From positions 248,001-312,000 of the forward strand of contig NZ_CAJVCE010000004.1 of assembly GCF_910594985.1 (NCBI RefSeq): a stretch of 64,000 nucleotides of DNA. Direction: 5' to 3'. Positions within the stretch are counted from its first letter, which is position 1, and each line of letters opens with the position of its first letter. The notes under the pieces were generated by a model, which saw only the letters and a list, made by a program, of their open reading frames with translations, was not told the DNA's origin and did not search any database. This document shows positions 15,871-23,664 of this stretch, piece after piece. Both the position numbers and the translations under genes were made by a program. The stretch is from Paenibacillus allorhizosphaerae (lineage in GTDB: Bacteria; Bacillota; Bacilli; Paenibacillales; NBRC-103111).

Positions 15871-15974
15871 TAGTATCTTTTTGTAATTTTTATCACCTAT
15901 TGAACGGAAAGCCATCATCCGTCTAAGATGATGGCCTTGAAACGGTTTGACTTTCAATCGATTGTCACTGTTTT

Positions 15975-17087
15975 TCAAGAGCACGTCTTTTTATTATGAA
16001 GGACATCCGTAATGAATTCGCGAACCGCCCGAATTTGGGGTTCTTTTTCAAACACGGGAAGGCGTTTCGGAATTTGTTTCGATTTCAGGTCGATTTCTTC
16101 TCTCGTAATGTTTTCCAAAAACATGTTCAACGAACGAATATATGTTTCCGACCAAGGCGTATCGCCGTATATTCGGTATACCCAATCGCCGCATAAGTCA
16201 TAAGTCATCGGAAGCGTCCCGGCCAAAATGGGAAGTCCCACCGATAAGTACTCGCTAATTTTGGTCGTATAGCGAAAATTGCCTACCTGATCGATGCTTT
16301 GAGGCAAGCTAGCCATATCAAATGCCGATAAATACATCGGAACTTGATCCCTGGGAACACGCCCCGTAAAGATGACGTTGCGCCCAGATGCATCTCCGGC
16401 CAATTGTTCCAGCTTCGCCTTCCCGCTTCCGTCACCGACGATCATAAAGGTAATATCATCACGTTTCACTCTGCGAGCCGCTTGGACAAGCTCATAGCCA
16501 TAACTGTAGCCGATCCGTTCAATCCAATTGAGCGATCCGACAATGCCCACAACAATGTGATGATCGGGAATGCCGTACTGTGCTCTAATTTGCGTTCTGA
16601 AGCGTTTTAATTCCTCATCGGAATGTTCGAACGGCGCCCAGCCGGCGGCAGTCATCGCATATTTGCTGCCGTAGGACATCGCCCTTCCCGCCAAGTAAGG
16701 CGTCCAGCCGATAAAGCCTATCGATCTGCGGTAAAGCCATTTTTCGTATAGTAGAAACAGCGGGCCTAGGACGGGTTGCTTTTTGGCGATAAAAGGGCCG
16801 ACGGCATCCCCGCTGCTCACTATATAAGGCACGCCGGCGAACAAATTACCCAAAATAAGCGCCATGCCTCCGAAGAGTCCGGTTCCTTCCATCACAACTA
16901 GATTCGGTTTTTCACGAACGATTTTTTTTAGAATACGCCAAAAGTTTTGATGTTTTTTGTTTCGCTCAAAAGGATAATAAGTTGCCGGTACTTGGCTTAA
17001 TAATGATTTCAGCCGGTGCTCGTCATCTCCATTGCTGCCTTGCGTAGCAAAACCAATAATTTTATAGTTCGAATCGTGTTCCGCCAT
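15975..17087 (-). CDS. Glycosyltransferase, family 4
   Basis: A 370-residue GT-B enzyme. Visible parts are YIVSSGDAVGPF and FIGWTPYLAGRAMSYGSKYAMTAAGWAPF in the acceptor half and VGIVGSLNWIERIGYSYGYELVQAA, FMIVGDGSGKAKLE, IFTGRVPRDQVPMYLSAFDM and KISEYLSVGLPILAG in the donor half. A GGGAGGG ribosome site precedes ATG 17087. Second gene of a unit with the GT4 gene at 18285, 25 bases apart. Sugar specificity unknown. Confidence 0.83.
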   Translation of the reverse strand: MAEHDSNYKIIGFATQGSNGDDEHRLKSLLSQVPATYYPFERNKKHQNFWRILKKIVREKPNLVVMEGTGLFGGMALILGNLFAGVPYIVSSGDAVGPFIAKKQPVLGPLFLLYEKWLYRRSIGFIGWTPYLAGRAMSYGSKYAMTAAGWAPFEHSDEELKRFRTQIRAQYGIPDHHIVVGIVGSLNWIERIGYSYGYELVQAARRVKRDDITFMIVGDGSGKAKLEQLAGDASGRNVIFTGRVPRDQVPMYLSAFDMASLPQSIDQVGNFRYTTKISEYLSVGLPILAGTLPMTYDLCGDWVYRIYGDTPWSETYIRSLNMFLENITREEIDLKSKQIPKRLPVFEKEPQIRAVREFITDVLHNKKTCS

Positions 17088-17112
17088 TCACAGCCCTCCC
17101 CCCTATTCCTCT

Positions 17113-18285
17113 TTAAGATAAAGCCTTTTGCCCAAGTCTTTGATCGTTCTCCTCATAATGCCGGATCAATATCCGGTGCATGTTTTCCCAGGTCAGCTGC
17201 TCCACTCTTGCCCTGGCCCGCTCGCCAAAAACGCGATAGCGTTCCACGTCGCTTAATATATCGATCAGCGCGGCAGCGATTTCACCGCGATCCCGGTTTA
17301 GAATGAAACCGTTCACCTGGTTGGCAATTAAATCTTCCACGCCGCCGACTTTGGTAGAAATAACGATCATGCCGGCCGCTGCTGCTTCATGCACGACTAG
17401 CGAGAACGTCTCGTAGCTCGAAGGAAACACGAAAATATCGCTCATTCCAAACCAATGATGCGGTTCCGATTGTTTCCCGGTGAACAGGACGCGTTCACGA
17501 AAGCTCGGGGAAACCATCTTCTGATACATCTCGCGTTCGCCTTTGCCTACGACCAGTAAATACAAATCTGGGAATCGTTCGGCGGCTTGATTGAATGCCT
17601 CGATGACGAGATCAAGTCCTTTGCGCGGCCAATCCCCGCCCATAAATAGCAGAAAATGGCCCTCCTCCGGAATTCCGTATTGCTTGCGGAGCTTCTTCTT
17701 CGTTTCGTCATCAATAGACTTAAATTTATGGATGTCTACCCCATTCGGCAAGTAACCTACTTGCTCCGGCATATACGGGAAATCCGCCAACACTTCTTCC
17801 CGTACGCGATTGGAAACTGCCAGCAGCCTCTTGGTACGACCCGGCCGGTACACGATACGCTCCATCGTACGGGCGATAAAGGAAGCGAGGCCGCTGTTCA
17901 GCTTGCGAAAGAAAGAACCGCCGCTGCTTACCCGCGAACCCCCTGTCGCTTTCAGGTAACCTGAATGACAAAAATGTACGGTAGAAAAATCCGCCCGATT
18001 GAATACGATCGCACCAGTTGTATGCAAAATATCGCGTTTGACAAACAGAAGCCGAATGCTGGCGAATATCGCAAATAAAATGAGCCGAATGGGTACAGGC
18101 CTTTTAATAACCGGTATTTTAATAAAGGTTACGCCTTCGGAATCGGTCACCTGTAAAGAAGAAGCGACGACCGTCACATGGTAGTCCTCTTTAAGTCGCA
18201 TGATCATTTCATTCAGGTGAATCTCCATTCCACCTAAACCGCCGGCGTCATGTGCGACAATCGCGATGGTCGGTTTGTTTTTCAT
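17113..18285 (-). CDS. Glycosyltransferase, family 4
   Basis: A 390-residue GT4 protein with IAIVAHDAGGLGGMEIHLNEM at the N-terminus, VGYLPNGVDIHKF, LLFMGGDWPRKGLDLVIEAF, VLFTGKQSEP and FVFPSSYETFSLVVHEAAAAGMIVISTKVGG with the EX7E-type motif. It probably transfers one sugar of the exopolysaccharide repeat. It is the first gene of its unit and is preceded by an operator-containing TTGACA promoter. Confidence 0.87.
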   Translation of the reverse strand: MKNKPTIAIVAHDAGGLGGMEIHLNEMIMRLKEDYHVTVVASSLQVTDSEGVTFIKIPVIKRPVPIRLILFAIFASIRLLFVKRDILHTTGAIVFNRADFSTVHFCHSGYLKATGGSRVSSGGSFFRKLNSGLASFIARTMERIVYRPGRTKRLLAVSNRVREEVLADFPYMPEQVGYLPNGVDIHKFKSIDDETKKKLRKQYGIPEEGHFLLFMGGDWPRKGLDLVIEAFNQAAERFPDLYLLVVGKGEREMYQKMVSPSFRERVLFTGKQSEPHHWFGMSDIFVFPSSYETFSLVVHEAAAAGMIVISTKVGGVEDLIANQVNGFILNRDRGEIAAALIDILSDVERYRVFGERARARVEQLTWENMHRILIRHYEENDQRLGQKALS

Positions 18286-18355
18286 TTATCGTTTCCCCCC
18301 ATATATACTTATCTCAACTTGAATTCTCATTGGCGCGTCCTTATCTTCCATTCAA

Positions 18356-18384
18356 ATTTACGATACAATATGTAACATTGTCAA
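18356..18384 (-). promoter_or_regulatory. Promoter with embedded operator, glycosyltransferase unit
   Basis: Reverse strand TTGACA (18379-18384), 17-bp spacer, GTAAAT (18356-18361). The spacer contains GATACAATATGTAAC (18362-18376) in the same register as in the chain-length, RiPP and 57-residue gene promoters. Confidence 0.7.
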
Positions 18385-18489
18385 TGATTTTAAGGAATCT
18401 AAACCATTTTTATGCTACGAATAATTACGAATTGAAATTACTAAATCTTTTTAACTATTAATAATTAGGACCTTCTTAGTGTAAAATCA

Positions 18490-18504
18490 GATACGATATG
18501 TATC
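18490..18504. promoter_or_regulatory. Operator before the amidotransferase gene
   Basis: GATACGATATGTATC, a good palindrome. A TAAAAT at 18482-18487 could be the -10 of a forward promoter, which would put the operator over the transcription start; the -35 is poor. Confidence 0.6.
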
Positions 18505-18534
18505 ATCATTTCATTTTGGTAGGTGGATCAGCTG

Positions 18535-20442
18535 ATGTGCGGGATAACAGGAACTGTAGGTCACTCCGTCATGCAAGTGGAAAAAGCGTTAGCACTTATA
18601 GTCAATCGAGGTCCTGATTCAGCCGGACTATGGCAATCAGCCGGCACGATCTTCGGACACCGGAGGCTGTCCATTATCGATTTAAGTCAAGACGGCCACC
18701 AGCCCATGACAGATAGCAGCGGGCAAGTCGCGATTACCTATAATGGCGAAATTTATAATTTTCAATCGCTGCGACTGGAGCTGGAAAATGATTATGCGTT
18801 TCGCTCCCGTTCCGATACGGAGGTATTATTGGCGGGTTACCTCTGCTGGGGAATCGAGAAACTGTTGAGCAAAATTCGCGGTATGTTCTCTTTCGCCATC
18901 TGGGACGAGCGATATCGAACCTGTTACTTGGCCAAAGACCCGTTCGGCAAGAAGCCTCTCTACTACTATGAATATGGCGGCAAACTTGCCTTCGCCTCCA
19001 CGCTGCAAGCGTTGCTGTGCTATTTTGACAAGACGCCCGGCATCAATCCTGTCGCTGTTGACGATTATTTGACTTATCTTGCGGTTCCCGGAGATATATC
19101 GATATATCAAGGTATTTCCAAGCTTCTTCCCGGCTATTATGCCGAATATAAAGAAGGCCGCCTTAGCGTTCGTCGCTACTGGTTTTTATCGTTCTCGAAG
19201 CAGCAAAGGATGACGGAACAAGAAGCGCTGGAGCAGCTAGATCATCTGGTGCGACAAGCGGTACGAAGCAGACTCGCAAGCGATGTACCGATCGGATGCT
19301 TCTTAAGCGGCGGCGTCGATTCCAGTTTGGTCGCATCGGTCATGGCGCAAGAAATGGGATCGCCAATCGTAACGATCACAATGGGATTTGAAGACCCCAA
19401 ATTCGACGAACGTCCTTATGCACGGATCGTCAGTCAAAAGTACAACACGGAGTATCATGAATTTGTGCTGCGAACGGATCTTTGGAAGCAAATCCCTGAA
19501 ATTCTCGGCCATTTTGGCGAACCGTTCGCCGATTCCTCGGCACTGCCAACCTACTTCGTGGCAAAATGCGCTAAAGAACGGGTCACAGTCATCTTAAACG
19601 GAGACGGTGGAGACGAATTATTCGCCGGCTATACACGCCCGTTGGCCGAAGCGCTTGCCATTCCTTACCGGAGAATGGTTCCAGGGGTGATGCGGACGTT
19701 GATCGGCAAATACGTTCAATCGAAAGATAAATTAAGGCCACGCATGCTGAACGGAATCAAGCAGGTACTCGAAAGCGGGATGCATGATCCGAAACAGTCC
19801 TATGTATTCAACAGGGCGCTGCGTTCTTACCGCAAGAACCTGTATACCGACTCCTTTATGAAGCAATTGGGCGGGCATCACCCCGACGAATGGTACCGGA
19901 AGGCTTGGGATCAAGCTGACGGGCTGAATTCCGTAGATAAGGTTCTTTACGGTGACGCCATTACTTATTTGCCGGACGAGCTGCTGCCGAAGATGGATTT
20001 AATGACGATGGCGCATTCGTTGGAGGCGCGATCCCCGCTTCTCGATATCGATTTGGCGCAGTATGCCGCCACCATACCGTATGATTTAAAAATTCAAGGT
20101 CTGGACACCAAGGTGCTGCTCAAAAAACTGGCATCCCGTTACGTCCCCCATGAAGTGCTGTATCGGCCGAAAAAAGGATTTAATATGCCCATGGAGACGT
20201 GGCTAAAGACGGTCTTGTACGCGCCTTTGCAATCTTTGCTGCTTGGCCGGGAAGCACGGGAAAGAGAGTTGTTCCGTACCGAGGAAGTCCGGGGGATGAT
20301 CGAAGCGCATGCCTCCGGCAAAAAACATTACACGCAGCAGCTATGGTCCTTATTATGTCTCGAACTGTGGTTTCGAAAGCATAGCCAAACCGAACCGGAT
20401 TGGGAGGCGTTTTACCGCCCGGCAGCCGGGATACGTTCATAA
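18535..20442 (+). CDS. Asparagine synthase (glutamine-hydrolysing) family amidotransferase
   Basis: A 635-residue class II amidotransferase. The start at 18535 places Cys at position 2 (MCGITG), needed as N-terminal nucleophile; an in-frame reading from 18523 would bury it. The glutaminase domain shows NRGPDSAG, HRRLSIIDL and YNGEIYN; the synthetase domain has the PP-loop SGGVDSSLVASVM and later NGDGGDELFAGY and SLEARSPLLD. In polysaccharide clusters such enzymes amidate uronic acids or otherwise form amides. Lasso cyclases belong to the same superfamily but typically lack the catalytic Cys, so this is not a convincing cyclase. Operator at 18490-18504. Confidence 0.88.
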   Translation: MCGITGTVGHSVMQVEKALALIVNRGPDSAGLWQSAGTIFGHRRLSIIDLSQDGHQPMTDSSGQVAITYNGEIYNFQSLRLELENDYAFRSRSDTEVLLAGYLCWGIEKLLSKIRGMFSFAIWDERYRTCYLAKDPFGKKPLYYYEYGGKLAFASTLQALLCYFDKTPGINPVAVDDYLTYLAVPGDISIYQGISKLLPGYYAEYKEGRLSVRRYWFLSFSKQQRMTEQEALEQLDHLVRQAVRSRLASDVPIGCFLSGGVDSSLVASVMAQEMGSPIVTITMGFEDPKFDERPYARIVSQKYNTEYHEFVLRTDLWKQIPEILGHFGEPFADSSALPTYFVAKCAKERVTVILNGDGGDELFAGYTRPLAEALAIPYRRMVPGVMRTLIGKYVQSKDKLRPRMLNGIKQVLESGMHDPKQSYVFNRALRSYRKNLYTDSFMKQLGGHHPDEWYRKAWDQADGLNSVDKVLYGDAITYLPDELLPKMDLMTMAHSLEARSPLLDIDLAQYAATIPYDLKIQGLDTKVLLKKLASRYVPHEVLYRPKKGFNMPMETWLKTVLYAPLQSLLLGREARERELFRTEEVRGMIEAHASGKKHYTQQLWSLLCLELWFRKHSQTEPDWEAFYRPAAGIRS

Positions 20443-20460
20443 ACCTGCGTCTCAAACAAT

Positions 20461-20502
20461 AAGCTGACCCCTGGGCGATTACCCCCGGGGGTCAGCTTAT
20501 TT
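20461..20502 (+). terminator. Strong terminator between amidotransferase and sinR-like genes
   Basis: AAGCTGACCCCTGGG pairs with CCCGGGGGTCAGCTT (15 bp, one G-T pair), then ATTTTGT. It may also serve the convergent gene on the other strand. Confidence 0.85.
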
Positions 20503-20515
20503 TGTATTACTTCAT

Positions 20516-20848
20516 TTAAAACCGTTGCACGCTGGCATTCGCCGAATAATGTTCAACAAATTGTTTGACCATGTCTATGCTGATCCCTTTGCGTTTATAT
20601 TCGCGCGACAAATGAACCCACTCTTTCTCCGAAGGCGTCAGCTCTTCAGGCAAATCGTCCTTGATTAATGCCTCTACTTTTACCCCCAACACTTCCGATA
20701 TTTTCCTAATGAACTCAATCGAAGGGTTGCTTTGAATGTTGCGTTCGATGGAACTGAGATACGACTTTGCGACGCCGGCCCTTCGGGCGAGCTCATTAAG
20801 GGAAAGCCTTTTTTGCTTTCGATACGTCTGAATTCTTTTTCCTATCAT
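20516..20848 (-). CDS. sinR: SinR-like biofilm regulator
   Basis: 110 residues, the size of Bacillus SinR (111). The HTH part MIGKRIQTYRKQKRLSLNEL, AGVAKSYLSSIERNIQSNPS and KISEVLGVKVEALI is nearly a SinR copy, and the C-terminal EKEWVHLSREYKRKGIS...VKQFVEHY resembles the SinR/SinI dimerisation helices. ATG 20848 matches the SinR start; a longer TTG reading from 20893 adds an unrelated tail. In Bacillus SinR represses matrix genes, which fits the neighbourhood. Its recognition helix differs from Xre, so it probably reads a different site. A degenerate GATACA-type operator lies about 85 bases upstream. No SinI homologue is visible. Confidence 0.85.
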   Translation of the reverse strand: MIGKRIQTYRKQKRLSLNELARRAGVAKSYLSSIERNIQSNPSIEFIRKISEVLGVKVEALIKDDLPEELTPSEKEWVHLSREYKRKGISIDMVKQFVEHYSANASVQRF

Positions 20849-20930
20849 CACACTAAGAACCTCTCTTTTTTCCGATTTTGGCTTGGTACTCAACTCTTTA
20901 TAAAGAACATGGGCATACGATCACTAATTC

Positions 20931-20945
20931 GAAACATTATGTATC
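20931..20945. promoter_or_regulatory. Degenerate operator upstream of sinR-like gene
   Basis: GAAACATTATGTATC, one mismatch in the left arm, between the 57-residue gene and the sinR-like gene. Confidence 0.5.
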
Positions 20946-20987
20946 ATAATAGATATAAAAAACCGATCTTAATCGTTTTCGTTTATG

Positions 20988-21161
20988 TTATCGCAAATCA
21001 TCGGAAGAACCGTCGGTACCATCGGAATGGGAAGGAGTATCTTGGTTTTGGGACAAAGGATTGTCGGATGAATCGTATTTGTTCGCCTGAATATTCAGTT
21101 GAGCAAATAATTTTTGAATATCCAATTGAATTTTGCTTTGATTGTCATTAGAAATATTCAT
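20988..21161 (-). CDS. Small protein of 57 aa, unrecognised, under operator control
   Basis: An open frame from ATG 21161 to a TAA at 20988, below the usual length cut-off. The peptide begins MNISNDNQSKIQLDIQKLFA, likely an amphipathic helix to about residue 27, and ends in a Ser/Asp/Gly-rich acidic tail (SDGTDGSSDDLR). No signal peptide or membrane segment. It has the clearest promoter of the locus (TTGACA-17-TAAAGT with a perfect operator). The ribosome site is weak. It lies directly upstream of the sinR-like gene, the place of sinI in Bacillus, and has SinI size, but it lacks the SinI helical motif. I do not recognise the family. Confidence 0.55.
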   Translation of the reverse strand: MNISNDNQSKIQLDIQKLFAQLNIQANKYDSSDNPLSQNQDTPSHSDGTDGSSDDLR

Positions 21162-21228
21162 GTATCGAGGCCCCCAGTAAAGGTCTTTTATACAAACTTT
21201 CTAGTTCCTTGCGACGAATCTATCATTA

Positions 21229-21257
21229 ACTTTATGATACATAATGTATCCTGTCAA
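21229..21257 (-). promoter_or_regulatory. Promoter with perfect embedded operator, 57-aa gene
   Basis: Reverse strand TTGACA (21252-21257), 17-bp spacer, TAAAGT (21229-21234). The spacer contains the perfect GATACATAATGTATC (21236-21250). The -10 is identical to that of the RiPP operon. Confidence 0.78.
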
Positions 21258-21385
21258 TTGTATTTTTCCCATTTTTTCCGTTTTTTTAATTTTATTTCAC
21301 TTAATTTTACTTTATTTTTCGCACACTACCGTTTGCTAGCTTGAATTCCGGTCGATTATTGCCGATTTAACGGCGATCAAATCCA

Positions 21386-21835
21386 TTAGGTTAAAAAATT
21401 AATTTGCGGTCGACAATAGTAAAGGGAGCGGTTTCCGAGATAGCTGTTATGCTTTTTGGATAGGATCGGATCGGACTGGATGAGCAGCTCATTGATCGTA
21501 TAATAGAGCAAGGTACGTGCATCATCCGTTATATCGATCTTTACGCCATAGGTATAGCAAGTATCACCGGCCTGTCGATCCAATAGATTTCCTTTAAAGG
21601 CAATGACCGTTTCGTCAATTTCGATATGGAACTCGAAGCGAAGCCTGGTGGAAAGCGGCAGATTGAGCGACGTACGGAACGCCAATATGTCGTTATCCAG
21701 GCTTTCCAATTCGACAATTGCAGGCTTGGACAGCCTTCGGTTGCCGTCAGCCAGTTCAATGAACATCTTGCATACATATTCGGATACATGCTTAAGTACT
21801 ACAATTTGTTCCGGTGATATTAAATATTGTTTCAT
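21386..21835 (-). CDS. PilZ-like domain protein
   Basis: 149 residues. After a helical N-terminus (SPEQIVVLKHVSEYVCKMFIELADG) comes a beta-rich part, LNLPLSTRLRFEFHIE...FKGNLLDRQAG...YTYGVKIDI, matching the core strands of PilZ domains. The N-terminal RxxxR c-di-GMP motif is not evident, so nucleotide binding is doubtful. ATG 21835 is preferred over 21850 because GGAAG lies seven bases upstream. Two operators are upstream. A role in c-di-GMP or matrix control is only suggested by context. Confidence 0.55.
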   Translation of the reverse strand: MKQYLISPEQIVVLKHVSEYVCKMFIELADGNRRLSKPAIVELESLDNDILAFRTSLNLPLSTRLRFEFHIEIDETVIAFKGNLLDRQAGDTCYTYGVKIDITDDARTLLYYTINELLIQSDPILSKKHNSYLGNRSLYYCRPQINFLT

Positions 21836-21881
21836 TTGACATCTTCCCATAAATCAATTTTTTAGGTAAAATAAAACCAAA

Positions 21882-21907
21882 GATACATTATGTAAATATA
21901 AAGTCAA
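21882..21907 (-). promoter_or_regulatory. Operator and TTGACT box before the PilZ-like gene
   Basis: GATACATTATGTAAA (21882-21896) next to a reverse-strand TTGACT (21902-21907). The register differs from the other promoters and no convincing -10 follows. Confidence 0.45.
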
Positions 21908-21933
21908 TTCTGCAAGGAATAGCATCAAAATAA

Positions 21934-21948
21934 GATACGTTTTGTATC
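21934..21948. promoter_or_regulatory. Operator between PilZ-like and Xre-like genes
   Basis: GATACGTTTTGTATC, nearly perfect, in the divergent intergenic region; it may serve both neighbours. A forward TAATAT near 22000 could be the -10 of the gene at 22050. Confidence 0.6.
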
Positions 21949-22049
21949 CATAACTGCATATTTTTACGTTTTATTCTGGCTGTCTGTTTTGTAATATAAA
22001 GTGAACATTTCAGGCTACATATGTATGGTCTTAACGGAGGTACGATAAC

Positions 22050-22424
22050 ATGAATTATGGGGAGCGAATTGCTTCTTTAAGAGAGAAACTATCGATGACA
22101 CAAGAGGATTTGTCTAACAAACTCGGGATTAGCCGTGCTTCGTTATCGCATTATGAGAATAATCGGCGAGCCCCGGACTATGAAACGATTGTTAAGATTG
22201 CAAATCTATTTCATGTGTCGATTGATTACATTATCGGAAGAACGGAAGATCCGCAAATGGTACTCGATGAAGAAGTACGTGAATTTGTGGATAGTCTAGA
22301 GTTGTCAGACGACAAAATTATGGAAAAGTTTTCTTTAACGATTGATGGCAAGAAGCTTAGCGTCGAAGAGGCGAAACGGTTCATCGCTTTCGTTCGTGCC
22401 GAGCGTTCCATTAATAAAAATTAA
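22050..22424 (+). CDS. Xre-like repressor with C-terminal domain, 124 aa
   Basis: HTH_3 domain (GERIASLREKLSMTQEDLSNK, GISRASLSHYENNRRAPDYET, KIANLFHVSIDYIIG) followed by an acidic C-terminal region ending in EEAKRFIAFVRAERS. The layout, including the SHYEN-x-R-x-PDY run and the late EAxxFI helix, is that of PBSX Xre and similar phage-type repressors. It shares the recognition segment with the 73-residue protein encoded at 15457-15678. Start supported by ACGGAGG. Together with the nearby operator it is the best candidate reader of the repeated palindrome. Confidence 0.87.
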   Translation: MNYGERIASLREKLSMTQEDLSNKLGISRASLSHYENNRRAPDYETIVKIANLFHVSIDYIIGRTEDPQMVLDEEVREFVDSLELSDDKIMEKFSLTIDGKKLSVEEAKRFIAFVRAERSINKN

Positions 22425-22453
22425 TGATTCGTGCATGTCATCGTGCAGCATTC

Positions 22454-22500
22454 GGTATTTGACCTTTGGATCTCCTTGCGGTCAAGTACCTTTTTTGTTT
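22454..22500 (+). terminator. Terminator of the Xre-like gene
   Basis: GGTATTTGACC pairs with GGTCAAGTACC (11 bp, one G-T pair), followed by TTTTTTG. Confidence 0.8.
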
Positions 22501-22548
22501 TAGTTCGCTTGTTTGTTCGTCTTCGACTGTCTCTTTATTACCATTCCA

Positions 22549-22582
22549 GTTACATTTTGTATCATTTACATAGGATTGTCAA
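22549..22582 (-). promoter_or_regulatory. Operator with reverse-strand TTGACA, no gene downstream
   Basis: GTTACATTTTGTATC (22549-22563) and a reverse TTGACA (22577-22582) with CAAAAT 17 bp on. Transcription would run antisense into the Xre-like gene; no open frame follows. Confidence 0.45.
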
Positions 22583-22591
22583 TAGATTTTA

Positions 22592-22606
22592 TATACAAAC
22601 TGTATT
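22592..22606. promoter_or_regulatory. Operator, degenerate copy
   Basis: TATACAAACTGTATT, arms imperfect at the ends, 43 bp from the copy at 22549. A forward TTGAAA overlaps its right end. Confidence 0.45.
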
Positions 22607-22868
22607 GAAATTTTTCCATTATTTGAGCATAAGCGGCATTTTCGTAAAAATGATTCTACAGATGTACCCCTGAAGCCTTTTCCCAAAAATGCGTACTACC
22701 TATGCACTATCGCGTCGAAAACGCAGTACTTTAGCCTCAATTTTACAATATACCCCCTTATATCAAGAAGGTTTAATATTTCATCTACAAACTTTGACAA
22801 AATCATCATATAGCGAGCCTTATAATTTATACGAGGTAACATTAGTAATACATAGGAGTGATTTAGAT

Positions 22869-23066
22869 ATGGAGAAAAAACCCTCCCCCCCCATGACTTC
22901 TACCCGAGAAATCGATATTATAGTAATCGTCAAAGCGTTAAGCCTCGATGCCCGGTTAATTTTAGGCGAAGTGTTTGAACCTGGTGCTTCTAACTACGAG
23001 AAGCCGGCGCCTTTTGCGTTGAGCCCCTCGACTTGTCCGTCGGCAAACGGATTTTCGGTCGTATAA
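22869..23066 (+). pseudogene. Short ORF of 65 aa, possible regulator remnant
   Basis: ATG 22869 has AGGAG nine bases upstream. The product contains IVKALSLDARLILGE, reminiscent of the ALSDETRLxIL helix of ArsR-type regulators, but the rest does not continue as such a domain and there is a run of eight C after codon 6. Probably a decayed gene. It overlaps the next frame. The stretch 22501-22868 otherwise holds two operators and nothing I can name. Confidence 0.3.
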
Positions 23067-23413
23067 ATCGTGTTTCTCATATGTATGCAATGGACGCTTT
23101 ATTCCGAGCTTTACGATTCAAAAGATTGGAACGCCCGCCATTTGCGTCAATGGGCGCATGGTATGATTTAGGTGAACAGCAGCTGCATGTGGTGGAAATT
23201 CCCGAAAGCGAAACGCTTCGTTCAGGCGGTATGAACTCATTAGAAGGCCAGGTTTCGATTTCGGTGAAAAGCTACGCCCGAACATTACAATGGTTGACGG
23301 AAGCCGGCATCCCATACGAAGCGGAACCGGACAGCGTGGCGGGATTTTCCCAAATTTATACTTTGGATCGAGATCGCAACATTATTGAGCTTGCTGCGCC
23401 TTACAACTCGTAA
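23033..23413 (+). CDS. VOC/glyoxalase-like protein, N-terminus probably damaged
   Basis: The 126-residue frame opens with TTG; the C-terminal two thirds (RFKRLERPPF, GAWYDLGEQQLHVVEI, YTLDRDRNIIELAAPY) is clearly a VOC domain, a metalloenzyme fold of glyoxalase/dioxygenase type. The usual first strand INHVS with a metal-binding His reads INRVSH and is followed by a shortened segment, so one ligand and part of the first helix seem lost. An ATG at 23081 would give an even shorter protein. Either a divergent member or a decaying gene. Confidence 0.5.
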   Translation: MSVGKRIFGRINRVSHMYAMDALFRALRFKRLERPPFASMGAWYDLGEQQLHVVEIPESETLRSGGMNSLEGQVSISVKSYARTLQWLTEAGIPYEAEPDSVAGFSQIYTLDRDRNIIELAAPYNS

Positions 23414-23620
23414 TCGGCACACTTCCAAATCCTCCATGCCTCGACTTCAAAATTTTATTCTTCTATCGTACCTCCTCCCTTCCGTTAATGGCCATCTGCG
23501 CCCCGAGAAAGCCGCCTAGGCGGATTGACAGCATAAACGAATGGTAGTCGGTAAACGAAGGGTAGACGGCTTTAAACCGATACGCAGCTCATTACTTCAA
23601 AAACGATAGCTATACGCTGC

Positions 23621-23657
23621 AAAAAAAATAAACCTGACGGGATGCATTCCGCCAGGT
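23621..23657 (-). terminator. Terminator of the DUF1800-DUF1501 operon
   Basis: Reverse strand ACCTGGCGG pairs with CCGTCAGGT with one mismatch, followed by TTATTTTTTTT. Confidence 0.75.
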
Positions 23658-23664
23658 CTTTCGT

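Noticed and set aside
18535-20442. Amidotransferase as the missing lasso cyclase
   Set aside because: The glutaminase nucleophile Cys2 and motifs are intact and it lies 13 kb away among glycosyltransferases; lasso cyclases usually lack this Cys.
20461-20502. Possible attachment site or repeat unit
   Set aside because: The GC-rich inverted repeat followed by T residues at a gene end is explained as a terminator.
20988-21161. 57-residue protein as SinI
   Set aside because: Right size and place but no EWxxLMxEA-like helix or IRKYL motif.
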